Origin: CAYPEZ01 sp964409985
GTDB lineage: Bacteria; Patescibacteriota; Minisyncoccia; Phycocordibacterales; UBA6899
DNA: 39,933 nucleotides
Reading direction: 5' to 3'
Assembly: GCA_964409985.1 (NCBI GenBank)
Contig: CAYPEZ010000002.1
Span: forward strand, 1 to 39,933
Position 1 is the stretch's first letter; the number at the start of each line of letters is the position of its first letter. This document shows positions 6,808 to 14,414 of the stretch, piece by piece. The position numbers were made by a program, and so were the translations under genes. Under the pieces are notes generated by a model. That model was not told the DNA's origin, searched no databases, and worked only from the letters and a program-made list of their open reading frames with translations.

Positions 6808-9642
6808 ATGTTCACCAAAATTAAAAAGCGCACAGGAGATATCGTTTCATTCGATCGCACAAAGATTGGCACTGCGATGAAAAAAGCGTTTTTTGCTCAA
6901 GGGGTGAATGTTTCAGATTCTGACTTGTCTGACATGTCAGATCTCGTTGTTGCAGATGTGGAAGGGAAGGTGAGAGAAGAAGATGTCCCATCGGTGGAGC
7001 TCATTCAGGATGCGGTTGAGCGTACCCTCATGGAGAAAGGGCACTTCACTGTTGCGAAAGCATATATTTTGTACCGCCATGAGCACGCAAAGGTCCGCGA
7101 AGAAGAGCGCAAAGAAGTTCTTCAGAAAATTGAAGAGAACGAGCTCTCGGTCACCAAGCGTGATGGAAAGACTGAGACGTTTTCACTCGACAAGATCCGC
7201 CGTTTTGTTGAGCATTTCTCAAAAGAGTTTGATGGAGTCATTGATGTAAACACCATCGTCACTCAGGTCCGCAACGAAGTATATGAGGGGATCAAGACTC
7301 CGGATGTCACACGTGCAGTCATCATGGTGGTGCGCTCAATGATCGAACGTGACCCTGCATACACGAAGCTTGCCGCACGCATGCTCCTTGACCTCATCTA
7401 TCAAGAAGTCATCGGCCACAAAAATATTGATTACAAGAAGCTTCAGGAGCAGCATGCGAAGGCGTTTAAGAAAGTGCTTGAGCGTGGTGTTGAGCTCGGC
7501 CGCGTCGACGCAGCACTCCTAGATTTCAATGTCGATGCGCTCGCACAGAAAATGAATCTCAAAGACGATCATCTCTTTGACTATCTCGGTCTCCAGACAC
7601 TCTATGATCGCTACTTTATTCGTGATACAGAGACCAAGAAGGTGCTCGAGACTCCACAAATGTTTTGGATGCGTATTGCCATGGGGACAGCACTCGCCGA
7701 GGACAAAAAGGTCCGCGAATTCTGGACTGAAAAGTTTTATACCGTCATGGCGGATTTCTCATACACACCATCGACGCCAACGCTCTTCCATGCAGGGACA
7801 CCGAAGCCTCAGCTGTCATCCTGCTACCTCAATACTGTTCCAGACTCACTCGACGCTATCTTTAAGAGCTATGCCGATAATGCTCAGCTCTCTAAGTGGT
7901 CAGGAGGCATTGGCACAGACTGGACAGCACTCCGTGGAACAGGCGCATTTATTAAGGGCACAGGTGTTGAAAGCCAGGGAGTCATTCCGTTTCTCAAGAT
8001 CGCGAACGATGTGACTGTCGCAATCAATCGCTCGGGCCGCCGCCGTGGTGCTGCATGTGTGTACCTCGAGTGCTGGCACTACGACGTGCTCGACTTCCTT
8101 GAGCTGCGCAAAAATACCGGTGACGAACGCCGCCGTACGCACGACATGGATACTGCGAACTGGATTCCTGATCTCTTCATGCAGCGCGTACGCGATGGGG
8201 GACAGTGGACACTCTTTTCTCCAGACGAAACCCCCGAACTCCACGATTTGTATGGAGCAGCATTCAAGAAGCGCTATGAAGAGTACGAGGCAATGGCACA
8301 AAAAGGCCAGATCAAACTCTTTAAGCAGATGCCGGCAATCGATCTTTGGAAAAAGATGCTCGCCATGCTCTTTGAGACCGGCCACCCATGGATCACATGG
8401 AAAGATCCATCAAACATCCGCTCACCGCAGGATCACGTAGGTGTCGTCCACAACTCCAACCTCTGCACNNNNNNNNNNGAAATCACACTCAATACGTCAG
8501 CTGACGAAACTGCTGTGTGTAACCTCGGTTCACTCAACTTGGCGAAATTCGTTCGTGAAGGAAAGTTTGACCAGGAGTATGTGGCACAGGTCACACGGAT
8601 CGCCATGCGTATGCTCGACAACGTCATTGATATCAACTTCTACCCAACCGACGACGCAAAGCGTTCAAACATGCGCCATCGCCCAGTAGGACTCGGGCTT
8701 CGTGGACTTCACGACGCACTCTACATGCTCGACATCAATTTCGACTCACAAGAAGCAGTTGAGTTCTCCGACGAGAGCATGGAAGTCATTGCATACTACG
8801 CAATTCTTGGTTCATCTGAACTCGCAAAAGAGCGTGGGACCTACAAGACCTACAAGGGATCGAAGTGGGATCGTGGACTTCTTCCCCAGGACACCATCGA
8901 CCTTCTCGAGAAGGAGCGTGGGGACAGGATTGCCATTCCTCGCGGTGGCCGCCTCGACTGGGCACCAGTACGTGAGCACATCAAGAAGCATGGAATGCGT
9001 AACTCCAACACCATGGCAGTGGCTCCCACAGCGACAACAGCGAATATCGTTGGCGCTATTCCAACCGCAGAACCGATCTACAAGAATCTCTATGTGAAGA
9101 GTAATCAAGCAGGGGACTTCGTGGTCGTGAACGACTATCTCATCAATGACCTCAAGAAAGCAGGACTCTGGAACTCTGGCATGCTCAAGAAGCTCAAGTA
9201 CTACGATGGAAGCATCCAGCAAATTACAGATATTCCTACGGCTCTCAAAGCAAAGTACAAAGAAGTCTTCGAAATCGAGCCTCGTTGGCTCATCGAAGCT
9301 GCAGCTCGCCGCTCAAAGTGGATCGATCAGTCTCAGTCACTCAACATCTTCTATGCAGGTACGAGTGGCCGTGACCTCTCTGATATTTATTTCCACGCAT
9401 GGAAGCTCGGACTGAAGACCACGTATTACCTCCGTTCACTCGGTGCATCACAGGTTGAAAAATCAACCGTCTCAACCGCAGAGTTCGGTTCAACCCACAT
9501 TCGAAAGAATCAAAAGAATGAAGCCGCAGCAGCAGCAACAGTCCTTCCGGAAGTCGTTGAAGCTACTGTCCCTGATGAAGCAACACTTGCTCGTGTCGCA
9601 GCAGGTGAAGAAGTCGGTATCTGCGAGTCGTGCCAAGGATAA
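6808..9642 (+). CDS. nrdA: ribonucleoside-diphosphate reductase, class I large (alpha) subunit
   Basis: Reduces ribonucleoside diphosphates to deoxy forms with the radical made by the small subunit encoded 24 bp downstream. Two ATP-cone domains stand at the N-terminus (about residues 1-95 and 102-190), so allosteric control by ATP/dATP is expected. The catalytic barrel has Cys339 (LSSCYLN) and Cys571 (AVCNLGS) as the active-site disulfide pair, and the NLC...E motif (Asn551, Cys553 and the following Glu) as the radical site. The C-terminal CESC shuttles electrons from thioredoxin or glutaredoxin. Ten Ns at 8469-8478 fall between NLC and EI. Family alignment predicts NLCTEI, so the real gap is about 1 nt. 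The start at 6808 is chosen at the first domain residue; the frame is open back to 6661, which would include the leader. No Shine-Dalgarno site is seen. Confidence 0.95.
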   Translation: MFTKIKKRTGDIVSFDRTKIGTAMKKAFFAQGVNVSDSDLSDMSDLVVADVEGKVREEDVPSVELIQDAVERTLMEKGHFTVAKAYILYRHEHAKVREEERKEVLQKIEENELSVTKRDGKTETFSLDKIRRFVEHFSKEFDGVIDVNTIVTQVRNEVYEGIKTPDVTRAVIMVVRSMIERDPAYTKLAARMLLDLIYQEVIGHKNIDYKKLQEQHAKAFKKVLERGVELGRVDAALLDFNVDALAQKMNLKDDHLFDYLGLQTLYDRYFIRDTETKKVLETPQMFWMRIAMGTALAEDKKVREFWTEKFYTVMADFSYTPSTPTLFHAGTPKPQLSSCYLNTVPDSLDAIFKSYADNAQLSKWSGGIGTDWTALRGTGAFIKGTGVESQGVIPFLKIANDVTVAINRSGRRRGAACVYLECWHYDVLDFLELRKNTGDERRRTHDMDTANWIPDLFMQRVRDGGQWTLFSPDETPELHDLYGAAFKKRYEEYEAMAQKGQIKLFKQMPAIDLWKKMLAMLFETGHPWITWKDPSNIRSPQDHVGVVHNSNLCXXXXEITLNTSADETAVCNLGSLNLAKFVREGKFDQEYVAQVTRIAMRMLDNVIDINFYPTDDAKRSNMRHRPVGLGLRGLHDALYMLDINFDSQEAVEFSDESMEVIAYYAILGSSELAKERGTYKTYKGSKWDRGLLPQDTIDLLEKERGDRIAIPRGGRLDWAPVREHIKKHGMRNSNTMAVAPTATTANIVGAIPTAEPIYKNLYVKSNQAGDFVVVNDYLINDLKKAGLWNSGMLKKLKYYDGSIQQITDIPTALKAKYKEVFEIEPRWLIEAAARRSKWIDQSQSLNIFYAGTSGRDLSDIYFHAWKLGLKTTYYLRSLGASQVEKSTVSTAEFGSTHIRKNQKNEAAAAATVLPEVVEATVPDEATLARVAAGEEVGICESCQG
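8469..8478. other. ten-N assembly gap inside nrdA
   Basis: Exactly ten Ns interrupt the radical-site motif. Ten Ns keep the frame, giving four unknown codons, but the family motif Asn-Leu-Cys-Thr-Glu-Ile requires only one missing base after the AC at 8467-8468. The gap length is therefore a scaffolding placeholder, not real sequence. Confidence 0.9.
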
Positions 9643-9666
9643 TTATTCACCCGAACATCTCCCACT

Positions 9667-10701
9667 ATGCCTATCTCCAAAGGAGCCCGTCCCGTCGACA
9701 TCAATAAGCGCCGCATCATCAATGGCGGTGACGCTGATGTGATGCAGCTGTACCCCATGCGCCACACGTTTGCGTGGGATGCGTACATGGTAGGCAACGC
9801 CAATCACTGGCTTCCGACAGAAATCTCGATGCAAAAAGACGTCGAGCAGTGGAGGAGTCAAACGATTCTCACCCCCGACGAGCGCAAGGCCTTTGAGACC
9901 GTGCTCGGATTCTTCACGACGGCAGACTCCATCGCAGCAAATAACGTTGTCCTTGCATTCTATAGGCACATCACGAGTCCTGAGTGCCGCATGTATCTTC
10001 TGCGCCAAGGATACGAGGAGGCTATTCATACGCATGCCTATCAATACATCGTTGAATCTCTCGCCATGGATGAGTCCAAGATCTTCAACATGTATCGTGA
10101 GGTCCAAGCGATCTACGACAAAGACAACATGGTCCTTTCCCTCAACGAGGGAATCTTTGACCCTATGTTCAAGACCGGAACGCTTGAGAACGATCAGAAA
10201 TTCCTTGAGAACATGATTGTCTTTTCGCTTATCATGGAAGGGATCTTCTTCTACAGCTCATTCGCAGTCATCTTTGGCTTCCAGCGTCAAAACAAAATGT
10301 CCGGAAGTGCAGAGCAAATTCAGTACATCATGCGTGACGAAACTCAGCACCTCAACTTTGGTATCAACATGATCAATGCCATCAAAGAAGAGCAGCCGGA
10401 GGTATGGAGCAAGAGTTTTCAAGAGCACGTCATCGATCTCGTTCGCCGTGCGACGAAGCTCGAATATACATTTGCGACTGAAGTCTTTCCAAAAGGGATC
10501 TTTGGCATGAACGCGCAAGGCTTCCGTCAGTACATCGAGCACATTGCTGATCGTCGCCTCGAACGCATCGGCCTGAAGCCCATCTACAACGTAGAAAACC
10601 CATTCCCATGGATGAGTGAGGCCATCGACCTCTCCAAAGAGAAGAACTTCTTTGAAACGCGTGTGACCGAGTATAAGATCGGCGGCCAGCTGGAGTGGTG
10701 A
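9667..10701 (+). CDS. nrdB: ribonucleoside-diphosphate reductase, class I small (beta) subunit
   Basis: A 344-residue ferritin-like protein that houses the dimetal site and makes the radical for NrdA. The six metal ligands are all present: Asp87 (TTADS), Glu118 and His121 (EEAIH), Glu191 (IMEGIFF), Glu225 and His228 (DETQH). Tyr125, four residues after His121, occupies the radical tyrosine position. The overall sequence, and the ending NPFPWMSEAIDLSKEKNF, resemble the chlamydial class Ic subunit as I recall it. Chlamydial enzymes, however, have Phe at the radical position and Glu as first ligand, so this one looks like a tyrosyl-radical (Fe or Mn) relative. It is 24 bp after nrdA, without a visible Shine-Dalgarno site, in one operon. 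Confidence 0.95.
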   Translation: MPISKGARPVDINKRRIINGGDADVMQLYPMRHTFAWDAYMVGNANHWLPTEISMQKDVEQWRSQTILTPDERKAFETVLGFFTTADSIAANNVVLAFYRHITSPECRMYLLRQGYEEAIHTHAYQYIVESLAMDESKIFNMYREVQAIYDKDNMVLSLNEGIFDPMFKTGTLENDQKFLENMIVFSLIMEGIFFYSSFAVIFGFQRQNKMSGSAEQIQYIMRDETQHLNFGINMINAIKEEQPEVWSKSFQEHVIDLVRRATKLEYTFATEVFPKGIFGMNAQGFRQYIEHIADRRLERIGLKPIYNVENPFPWMSEAIDLSKEKNFFETRVTEYKIGGQLEW

Positions 10702-10758
10702 TATCGCACAAGATGCACCCTTCCTTCTGTCGCATAACAAAGTAAACAAGTAACAATA

Positions 10759-10787
10759 ATCGCCGGCCTATGACTTAGGCCGGCGAT
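10759..10787. terminator. strong hairpin between nrdB and the convergent membrane gene
   Basis: ATCGCCGGCCTA (10759-10770) pairs perfectly with TAGGCCGGCGAT (10776-10787) around a 5-nt loop. On the minus strand it is followed by a T-rich tail (TTATTGTTACTTG), so it probably ends the minus-strand gene. On the plus strand there is no T-run, and it may act as a 3' mRNA barrier for nrdAB. Confidence 0.65.
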
Positions 10788-10792
10788 CGTAT

Positions 10793-11057
10793 TCACCTCA
10801 AGATGCTCTGAAAGAGATCTCNNNNNNNNNNCGACAGAGTATGTCACCCACATGCACAAGTTGCCGATGGTGGCCGAGACCCCGAAGAAATATGTCAGGA
10901 GCGTCTCCATCTCATGGAGGCGCACGCACATCACGGCAAAGATCGCGAGGCAAACTCCCGTGATCACGACAAGTGCTGTAAAGGAAAGGAAATATCCTGA
11001 TATGAATCCAAGCAGTCCCATGGACAAGGGATTCATGAAGAAGAGTCGTGTTTCCAT
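10793..11057 (-). CDS. small membrane protein, interrupted by an assembly gap
   Basis: I do not recognise this protein. The ATG at 11057 has a GGAG Shine-Dalgarno site 7 bp upstream (GGAGAAACTG then ATG). The visible 75 residues hold about three hydrophobic segments (around 9-30, 32-45 and 53-75), so it is an integral membrane protein. Ten Ns at 10822-10831 break the frame. After the gap, one frame ends in DLFQSILR and a TGA at 10793-10795, just before the strong hairpin, and this is the most natural end. The exact length cannot be known from this assembly. It is convergent with nrdB. Confidence 0.5.
10822..10831. other. ten-N assembly gap
   Basis: The second run of exactly ten Ns. It interrupts the minus-strand membrane-protein gene. 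The same length as the nrdA gap shows that the number is a placeholder. Confidence 0.9.
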
Positions 11058-11145
11058 CAGTTTCTCCGAGAAGAATGATCCGAAGAAAAGACTATCTTCT
11101 AGCCAACCATGCGTCAACACTGGAGAAAATCAATAATGAATAACA

Positions 11146-11193
11146 ATAATGGGGACAGCCACCACTTCTACAAATATAATGATAATGGGGTCA
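11146..11193 (+). repeat. solo REP, type B, plus a truncated REP head
   Basis: ATAATGGGGACAGCCACC (from 11146) continues with ACTTCTACA to 11172: a variant, here called type B, of the REP at the transposase ends. A 12-bp head ATAATGGGGTCA (11182-11193) then stands directly before the same 12 bp that begin the transposase unit at 11194, forming a tandem duplication at its edge. Confidence 0.6.
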
Positions 11194-11946
11194 ATAATGG
11201 GGTCAGCCACCGTTTCTTGACGAAAACACTGTCGTCACATAGTTTCAGGGAATGCCCCGCACAGAACGTGTTGATGTTGGAGACCTCGTCTATCACATCA
11301 TCAATCGATCGAATGGTCGTTTGACCATATTCGAATCCAAAGAGGACTATCAAGCGTTAGAATTGATTCTCCAAGAAGGAATCGAGAAGTTCGATATGCG
11401 CCTCCTTGCGTATGCTGTCATGCCGAATCATTGGCATCTCCTTTTATATCCCAGAAAGGACGGAGATCTCTCTCGATTCATGGGATGGTTCACCAACACC
11501 CACACTCGTCGATATCATGTGAAAACACAAACGATCGGTGGAGGTCATCTGTACCAAGGACGATACAAGTCTTTCCTTGTTGATGACGACAACCATCTCC
11601 TCACTGTGATCAAATACGTGGAGCGCAACCCTGTCCGAGCCAAGCTCTCAAAGACTCCAGAATCCTGGAAATGGGGGAGTGCGTACAGACGCATATCTGG
11701 AACCAAGAAAGAGAAGCAACTCCTCGCTCCTTCACCGACTCCGCTTCCGCACGGCTACCGTTCCTGGGTGAATACTCCTGAGTCTTCGGAGTCGTTAGAC
11801 GCTATTCGCAAATCCGTGAACAAAGGCATACCATATGGGAGGGAGTCTTGGAGAGACCGGATGATTACCAAGTTCTCATTAGATCAGGTCCTTCGCACTC
11901 CCGGCAGACCGAAAAAAGAGAAAAACGGTGGCTGACCCCATTTTCC
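11194..11946 (+). mobile_element. RAYT unit, copy 1, with REP ends
   Basis: A 753-bp block that recurs, as far as I can read identically, at 12948-13700. Its ends are inverted REP sequences: TGGGGTCAGCCACCGTTT (11198-11215) and its reverse complement (11923-11940). Between them lies one transposase gene. The right REP contains the stop codon of that gene, and the left one contains a TTGACG box suited to be its -35. Single-gene units of this type are moved or maintained by single-strand HUH/Y1 chemistry. The neighbouring solo REPs are presumably its substrates. Confidence 0.85.
11252..11935 (+). CDS. REP-associated tyrosine transposase (Y1, IS200-like), copy 1
   Basis: A 227-residue Y1-family HUH nuclease that nicks single-stranded DNA through a tyrosine and moves or maintains REP sequences. 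The HUH motif is PNHWHLLLYP (His60 and His62). The catalytic tyrosine is Tyr122 in KYVERNPVRA. GHLYQGRYKSF (99-109) is typical of the RAYT group rather than of IS200 TnpA, as is the added C-terminal region with GRPKKEK. The protein is identical to the copy at 13006-13689, so duplication is recent or conversion is ongoing. TTGACG in the left REP with CATAGT 8 bp before the ATG gives a plausible promoter carried by the element itself. No damage is visible, so it may be active. Confidence 0.9.
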   Translation: MPRTERVDVGDLVYHIINRSNGRLTIFESKEDYQALELILQEGIEKFDMRLLAYAVMPNHWHLLLYPRKDGDLSRFMGWFTNTHTRRYHVKTQTIGGGHLYQGRYKSFLVDDDNHLLTVIKYVERNPVRAKLSKTPESWKWGSAYRRISGTKKEKQLLAPSPTPLPHGYRSWVNTPESSESLDAIRKSVNKGIPYGRESWRDRMITKFSLDQVLRTPGRPKKEKNGG

Positions 11947-12003
11947 TGGCGGAAGAGGAAGCACAATTGATCTTTATGCTAAATAACGGCATATTTTGAA
12001 AAC

Positions 12004-12306
12004 ATGACTATATCCAAGAAAATCATAAGAATAGTGTTGATCCTGACGTCTGTAATTGCACTGATAGTATTCGTGTCACTTGTGACCGAATACATCAATG
12101 TCGCAGTTATGGGCAATACCGAAGGTTATCCTTGGGGGTGTAAGTGTTTCCCGGGTATGGATAATTATGCTGATCCCGAGACTTATGCTCATTCAATGTT
12201 ATTTGGAATGCTCATACCAATAGGTATTTTTATTGTCGTGTATTTATTATGGCGATACTTAAAATTATCTAAAAAGCCAGATCATGTCGAAGAAAAGAAA
12301 ATTTAA
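12004..12306 (+). CDS. small two-helix membrane protein
   Basis: I do not recognise this protein of 100 residues. It has two membrane segments (about residues 6-29 and 64-87) that enclose an outer loop with a Cys-Lys-Cys pair (GCKCFPG) and several acidic residues; the tail is charged. TATTTT (11992-11997) stands 6 bp before the ATG, the same spacing as at other probable leaderless genes here. Its last 23 bp overlap the start of the L,D-transpeptidase gene, so the two are likely co-translated. It is more AT-rich than the housekeeping genes and sits between the two RAYT units, so it may be acquired cargo. Confidence 0.65.
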   Translation: MTISKKIIRIVLILTSVIALIVFVSLVTEYINVAVMGNTEGYPWGCKCFPGMDNYADPETYAHSMLFGMLIPIGIFIVVYLLWRYLKLSKKPDHVEEKKI

Positions 12307-12757
12307 AGTATTCGTAGGGCTTATCGTTCTTCTTTTGATCGCACTTGCATATAATCTCTATCCCGAAGAGGCTCTTCAATCAGGAGTTGAAGTCGATCAT
12401 CTCCACGTTGTAAAGTCTCGGCATATTATGGAAGCGTACTCTGGTGCTCAACTCGTGAAGACTTACAAGGTTTCTCTTGGTCGTGGCGAGTGGGGAATGC
12501 ACGATGGAGAACCGAATCTCACACCCACAGGAACCTATACGATCAGCAAACAAGAGATAAGTTCCTTCCATAAAGCACTTCCGATATCGTATGGGAATTT
12601 GATTGAAATACATGGTTTACATAACCACCTTGGCTTCATCGGCAAATTCCAGCGGTGGGTCGATTGGACTCGTGGGTGCATTGCTGTGACTGATGAGGAA
12701 GTTGATGAACTTTATTCTTCTGTAAAAGTAGGAGCAACAATTCAGATTGACGCATGA
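12284..12757 (+). CDS. L,D-transpeptidase, YkuD/ErfK family
   Basis: A 157-residue protein with an N-terminal signal anchor (about residues 8-24) and a YkuD catalytic domain (about 38-156). The active-site motif is intact: His110 in IEIHGLHNHLG, and Cys132 in WTRGCIAVTDEEVDEL, with Arg130 and Gly131. Such enzymes act outside the membrane, forming 3-3 peptidoglycan cross-links or attaching proteins to the wall. The form with GCIAVTDEEVDEL is close to the YafK-like branch. The start overlaps the preceding membrane-protein gene by 23 bp, which suggests one transcript. The 3' end overlaps the stop of a minus-strand gene remnant. Being enclosed by identical RAYT units, it could be mobile cargo. 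Confidence 0.9.
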   Translation: MSKKRKFKVFVGLIVLLLIALAYNLYPEEALQSGVEVDHLHVVKSRHIMEAYSGAQLVKTYKVSLGRGEWGMHDGEPNLTPTGTYTISKQEISSFHKALPISYGNLIEIHGLHNHLGFIGKFQRWVDWTRGCIAVTDEEVDELYSSVKVGATIQIDA

Positions 12758-12947
12758 GCCTCTGGGATCCTAATTGCGAATGAGATCTTTTGCGATTCAT
12801 CGGGGGTAACATTATCAAGCTCTGTTATAGGCACTGTTCCATGAATCGTCACTTCACGATGGTTGTAGATAATCTCGCTGATGTACTTGAAAAGAAAAGT
12901 TCTTTTGCTTCCCGAATCGTAACACTTTGCGGGATAATGATAATGGG
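12742..12947 (-). pseudogene. remnant of a minus-strand gene truncated by RAYT copy 2
   Basis: A minus-strand frame reads from the edge of RAYT copy 2 down to TGA at 12742-12744. About 55 residues look like real protein (KRTFLFKYISEIIYNHREVT and onward to an IRIP end). The 5' part is missing and was presumably removed or displaced by the RAYT unit. The pattern of a basic helix followed by a short strand pair near a C-terminus is reminiscent of the ends of Patescibacterial serine recombinases. That is a weak resemblance and I cannot assign a family. It overlaps the end of the L,D-transpeptidase gene by 16 bp. Confidence 0.35.
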
Positions 12948-13700
12948 ATAATGGGGTCAGCCACCGTTTCTTGACGAAAACACTGTCGTCACATAGTTTC
13001 AGGGAATGCCCCGCACAGAACGTGTTGATGTTGGAGACCTCGTCTATCACATCATCAATCGATCGAATGGTCGTTTGACCATATTCGAATCCAAAGAGGA
13101 CTATCAAGCGTTAGAATTGATTCTCCAAGAAGGAATCGAGAAGTTCGATATGCGCCTCCTTGCGTATGCTGTCATGCCGAATCATTGGCATCTCCTTTTA
13201 TATCCCAGAAAGGACGGAGATCTCTCTCGATTCATGGGATGGTTCACCAACACCCACACTCGTCGATATCATGTGAAAACACAAACGATCGGTGGAGGTC
13301 ATCTGTACCAAGGACGATACAAGTCTTTCCTTGTTGATGACGACAACCATCTCCTCACTGTGATCAAATACGTGGAGCGCAACCCTGTCCGAGCCAAGCT
13401 CTCAAAGACTCCAGAATCCTGGAAATGGGGGAGTGCGTACAGACGCATATCTGGAACCAAGAAAGAGAAGCAACTCCTCGCTCCTTCACCGACTCCGCTT
13501 CCGCACGGCTACCGTTCCTGGGTGAATACTCCTGAGTCTTCGGAGTCGTTAGACGCTATTCGCAAATCCGTGAACAAAGGCATACCATATGGGAGGGAGT
13601 CTTGGAGAGACCGGATGATTACCAAGTTCTCATTAGATCAGGTCCTTCGCACTCCCGGCAGACCGAAAAAAGAGAAAAACGGTGGCTGACCCCATTTTCC
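12948..13700 (+). mobile_element. RAYT unit, copy 2, with REP ends
   Basis: The same 753-bp block as 11194-11946, in the same orientation, offset by 1754 bp. Identity starts at ATAATGGGGTCAG and stops after CCCCATTTTCC; flanks then differ, with TAATGGG before it and AACGGAC after it. Together with copy 1 it brackets about 1 kb that holds the small membrane protein, the L,D-transpeptidase and a gene remnant, in the style of a composite transposon. Confidence 0.85.
13006..13689 (+). CDS. REP-associated tyrosine transposase (Y1, IS200-like), copy 2
   Basis: A 227-residue RAYT identical in protein sequence to the copy at 11252-11935, with the same HUH pair (His60, His62) and catalytic Tyr122. 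The stop codon again falls inside the right-hand REP. Downstream, solo REP sequences lie at 14298-14324 and 14941-14999 without a transposase, so this local cluster of REPs is best explained by activity of these two genes. Nothing distinguishes which copy is the older; the genomic flanks show only that neither unit extends beyond the REP ends. Confidence 0.9.
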   Translation: MPRTERVDVGDLVYHIINRSNGRLTIFESKEDYQALELILQEGIEKFDMRLLAYAVMPNHWHLLLYPRKDGDLSRFMGWFTNTHTRRYHVKTQTIGGGHLYQGRYKSFLVDDDNHLLTVIKYVERNPVRAKLSKTPESWKWGSAYRRISGTKKEKQLLAPSPTPLPHGYRSWVNTPESSESLDAIRKSVNKGIPYGRESWRDRMITKFSLDQVLRTPGRPKKEKNGG

Positions 13701-13764
13701 AACGGACTGTGAAAATAGGTGATATCCACACCTCCATTGAAATAGAGTCTTTCAATGCTTAAGA

Positions 13765-13837
13765 CAAGAAACAACAGGTAAATGGACACTTTGACTCAGT
13801 CCAGGCTGTTCTAGCTCCCTGTTGTTTTCTTGTTTTT
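13765..13837 (+). terminator. long-stem RNA element ending in a T-run
   Basis: CAAGAAACAACAGG (13765-13778) pairs with CCTGTTGTTTTCTTG (13818-13832) with one bulged base, followed by TTTTT (13833-13837). The 39-nt interior contains a second stem TGGAC/GTCCA. It looks like a long-looped terminator or the 3' part of a small structured RNA. The surrounding 13701-13893 has no gene. Confidence 0.45.
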
Positions 13838-13893
13838 AAATTATCTTTTTAATATTTGCTATCTCGAATATACATTTCTTCTTTTAATTAATT

Positions 13894-14300
13894 ATGGTCG
13901 AAGATGAAATATTTTTTGTGGGACAGAAGGCTTTCATCGAGAGGGATGGGAAGGTGCTTGTTCTTACCGACATGAACGGGTGGATGGATTTCCCCGGCGG
14001 GAAGATCCAGAAGGGGGAAAGGGACCTCACCGAATCACTCAAGCGCGAAGTGCGCGAGGAAGTGGGTTGAGATCGAGGTTGGAGAGCCTTTCGTCGCATG
14101 GATCAATTTCTTCGATCCTCCGCACCGTCTCGCAGGAAAACAGATCCACATCGTTGGATATCGCTGTGAGTACCTTTCCGGAGAACTAAGACTCTCTGAC
14201 GAGCACACCTCCCACACGTGGGTGAGCAAAGAAGAACAAACGAAACTCACCGGAAACGAGCGTTACCGCTCATTCCTCAAGAGATACTTCGAGAGCAGAA
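13894..14300 (+). pseudogene. Nudix hydrolase gene, frameshifted and cut by a REP
   Basis: The frame from ATG 13894 encodes 58 residues with an almost canonical Nudix box (GGKIQKGE followed by REVREEVG), then hits TGA at 14068-14070. The remaining homology continues in another frame from 14066 (VEIEVGEPFVAWINFFDPPH and onward to FLKRYFESR). The break falls at GTGGGTTGAG, where two bases, probably from a G-run, appear to be missing. The 3' end runs into a solo REP at 14298. The Nudix box has eight rather than seven residues between Glu and the REVREE part. Nudix enzymes hydrolyse nucleoside-diphosphate-linked compounds. A sequencing error at the G-run cannot be excluded, but the REP at the end makes decay plausible. 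Confidence 0.75.
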
Positions 14301-14324
14301 AAACGGTGGCTGACCCCATTTTCC
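14298..14324 (-). repeat. solo REP at the end of the Nudix gene
   Basis: AAACGGTGGCTGACCCCA and the following TTTTCC (14301-14324), preceded by GAA, match the right end of the RAYT units. It is inverted relative to their left ends. It replaces the natural 3' end of the Nudix frame; the frame then continues through it to a TAA at 14429-14431, adding about 43 residues unrelated to Nudix proteins. Confidence 0.8.
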
Positions 14325-14414
14325 CAAATGGGGATGTGATAACAGGAGACCCAGATGGTAATGCCATAAATCATGGCCCAGCTGATGATTACACAGCTCG
14401 TCCGACAGGATTAC

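Noticed and set aside
13894..14070. Short Nudix frame taken as a complete small protein
   Set aside because: It stops immediately after the Nudix box, and clear continuation of the domain is found in another frame, so it is a broken gene rather than a mini-enzyme.
11923..14324. REP repeats considered as a CRISPR array
   Set aside because: The repeats are few, irregularly spaced, occur in both orientations and coincide with transposase ends; no spacers of regular length and no cas genes are present.
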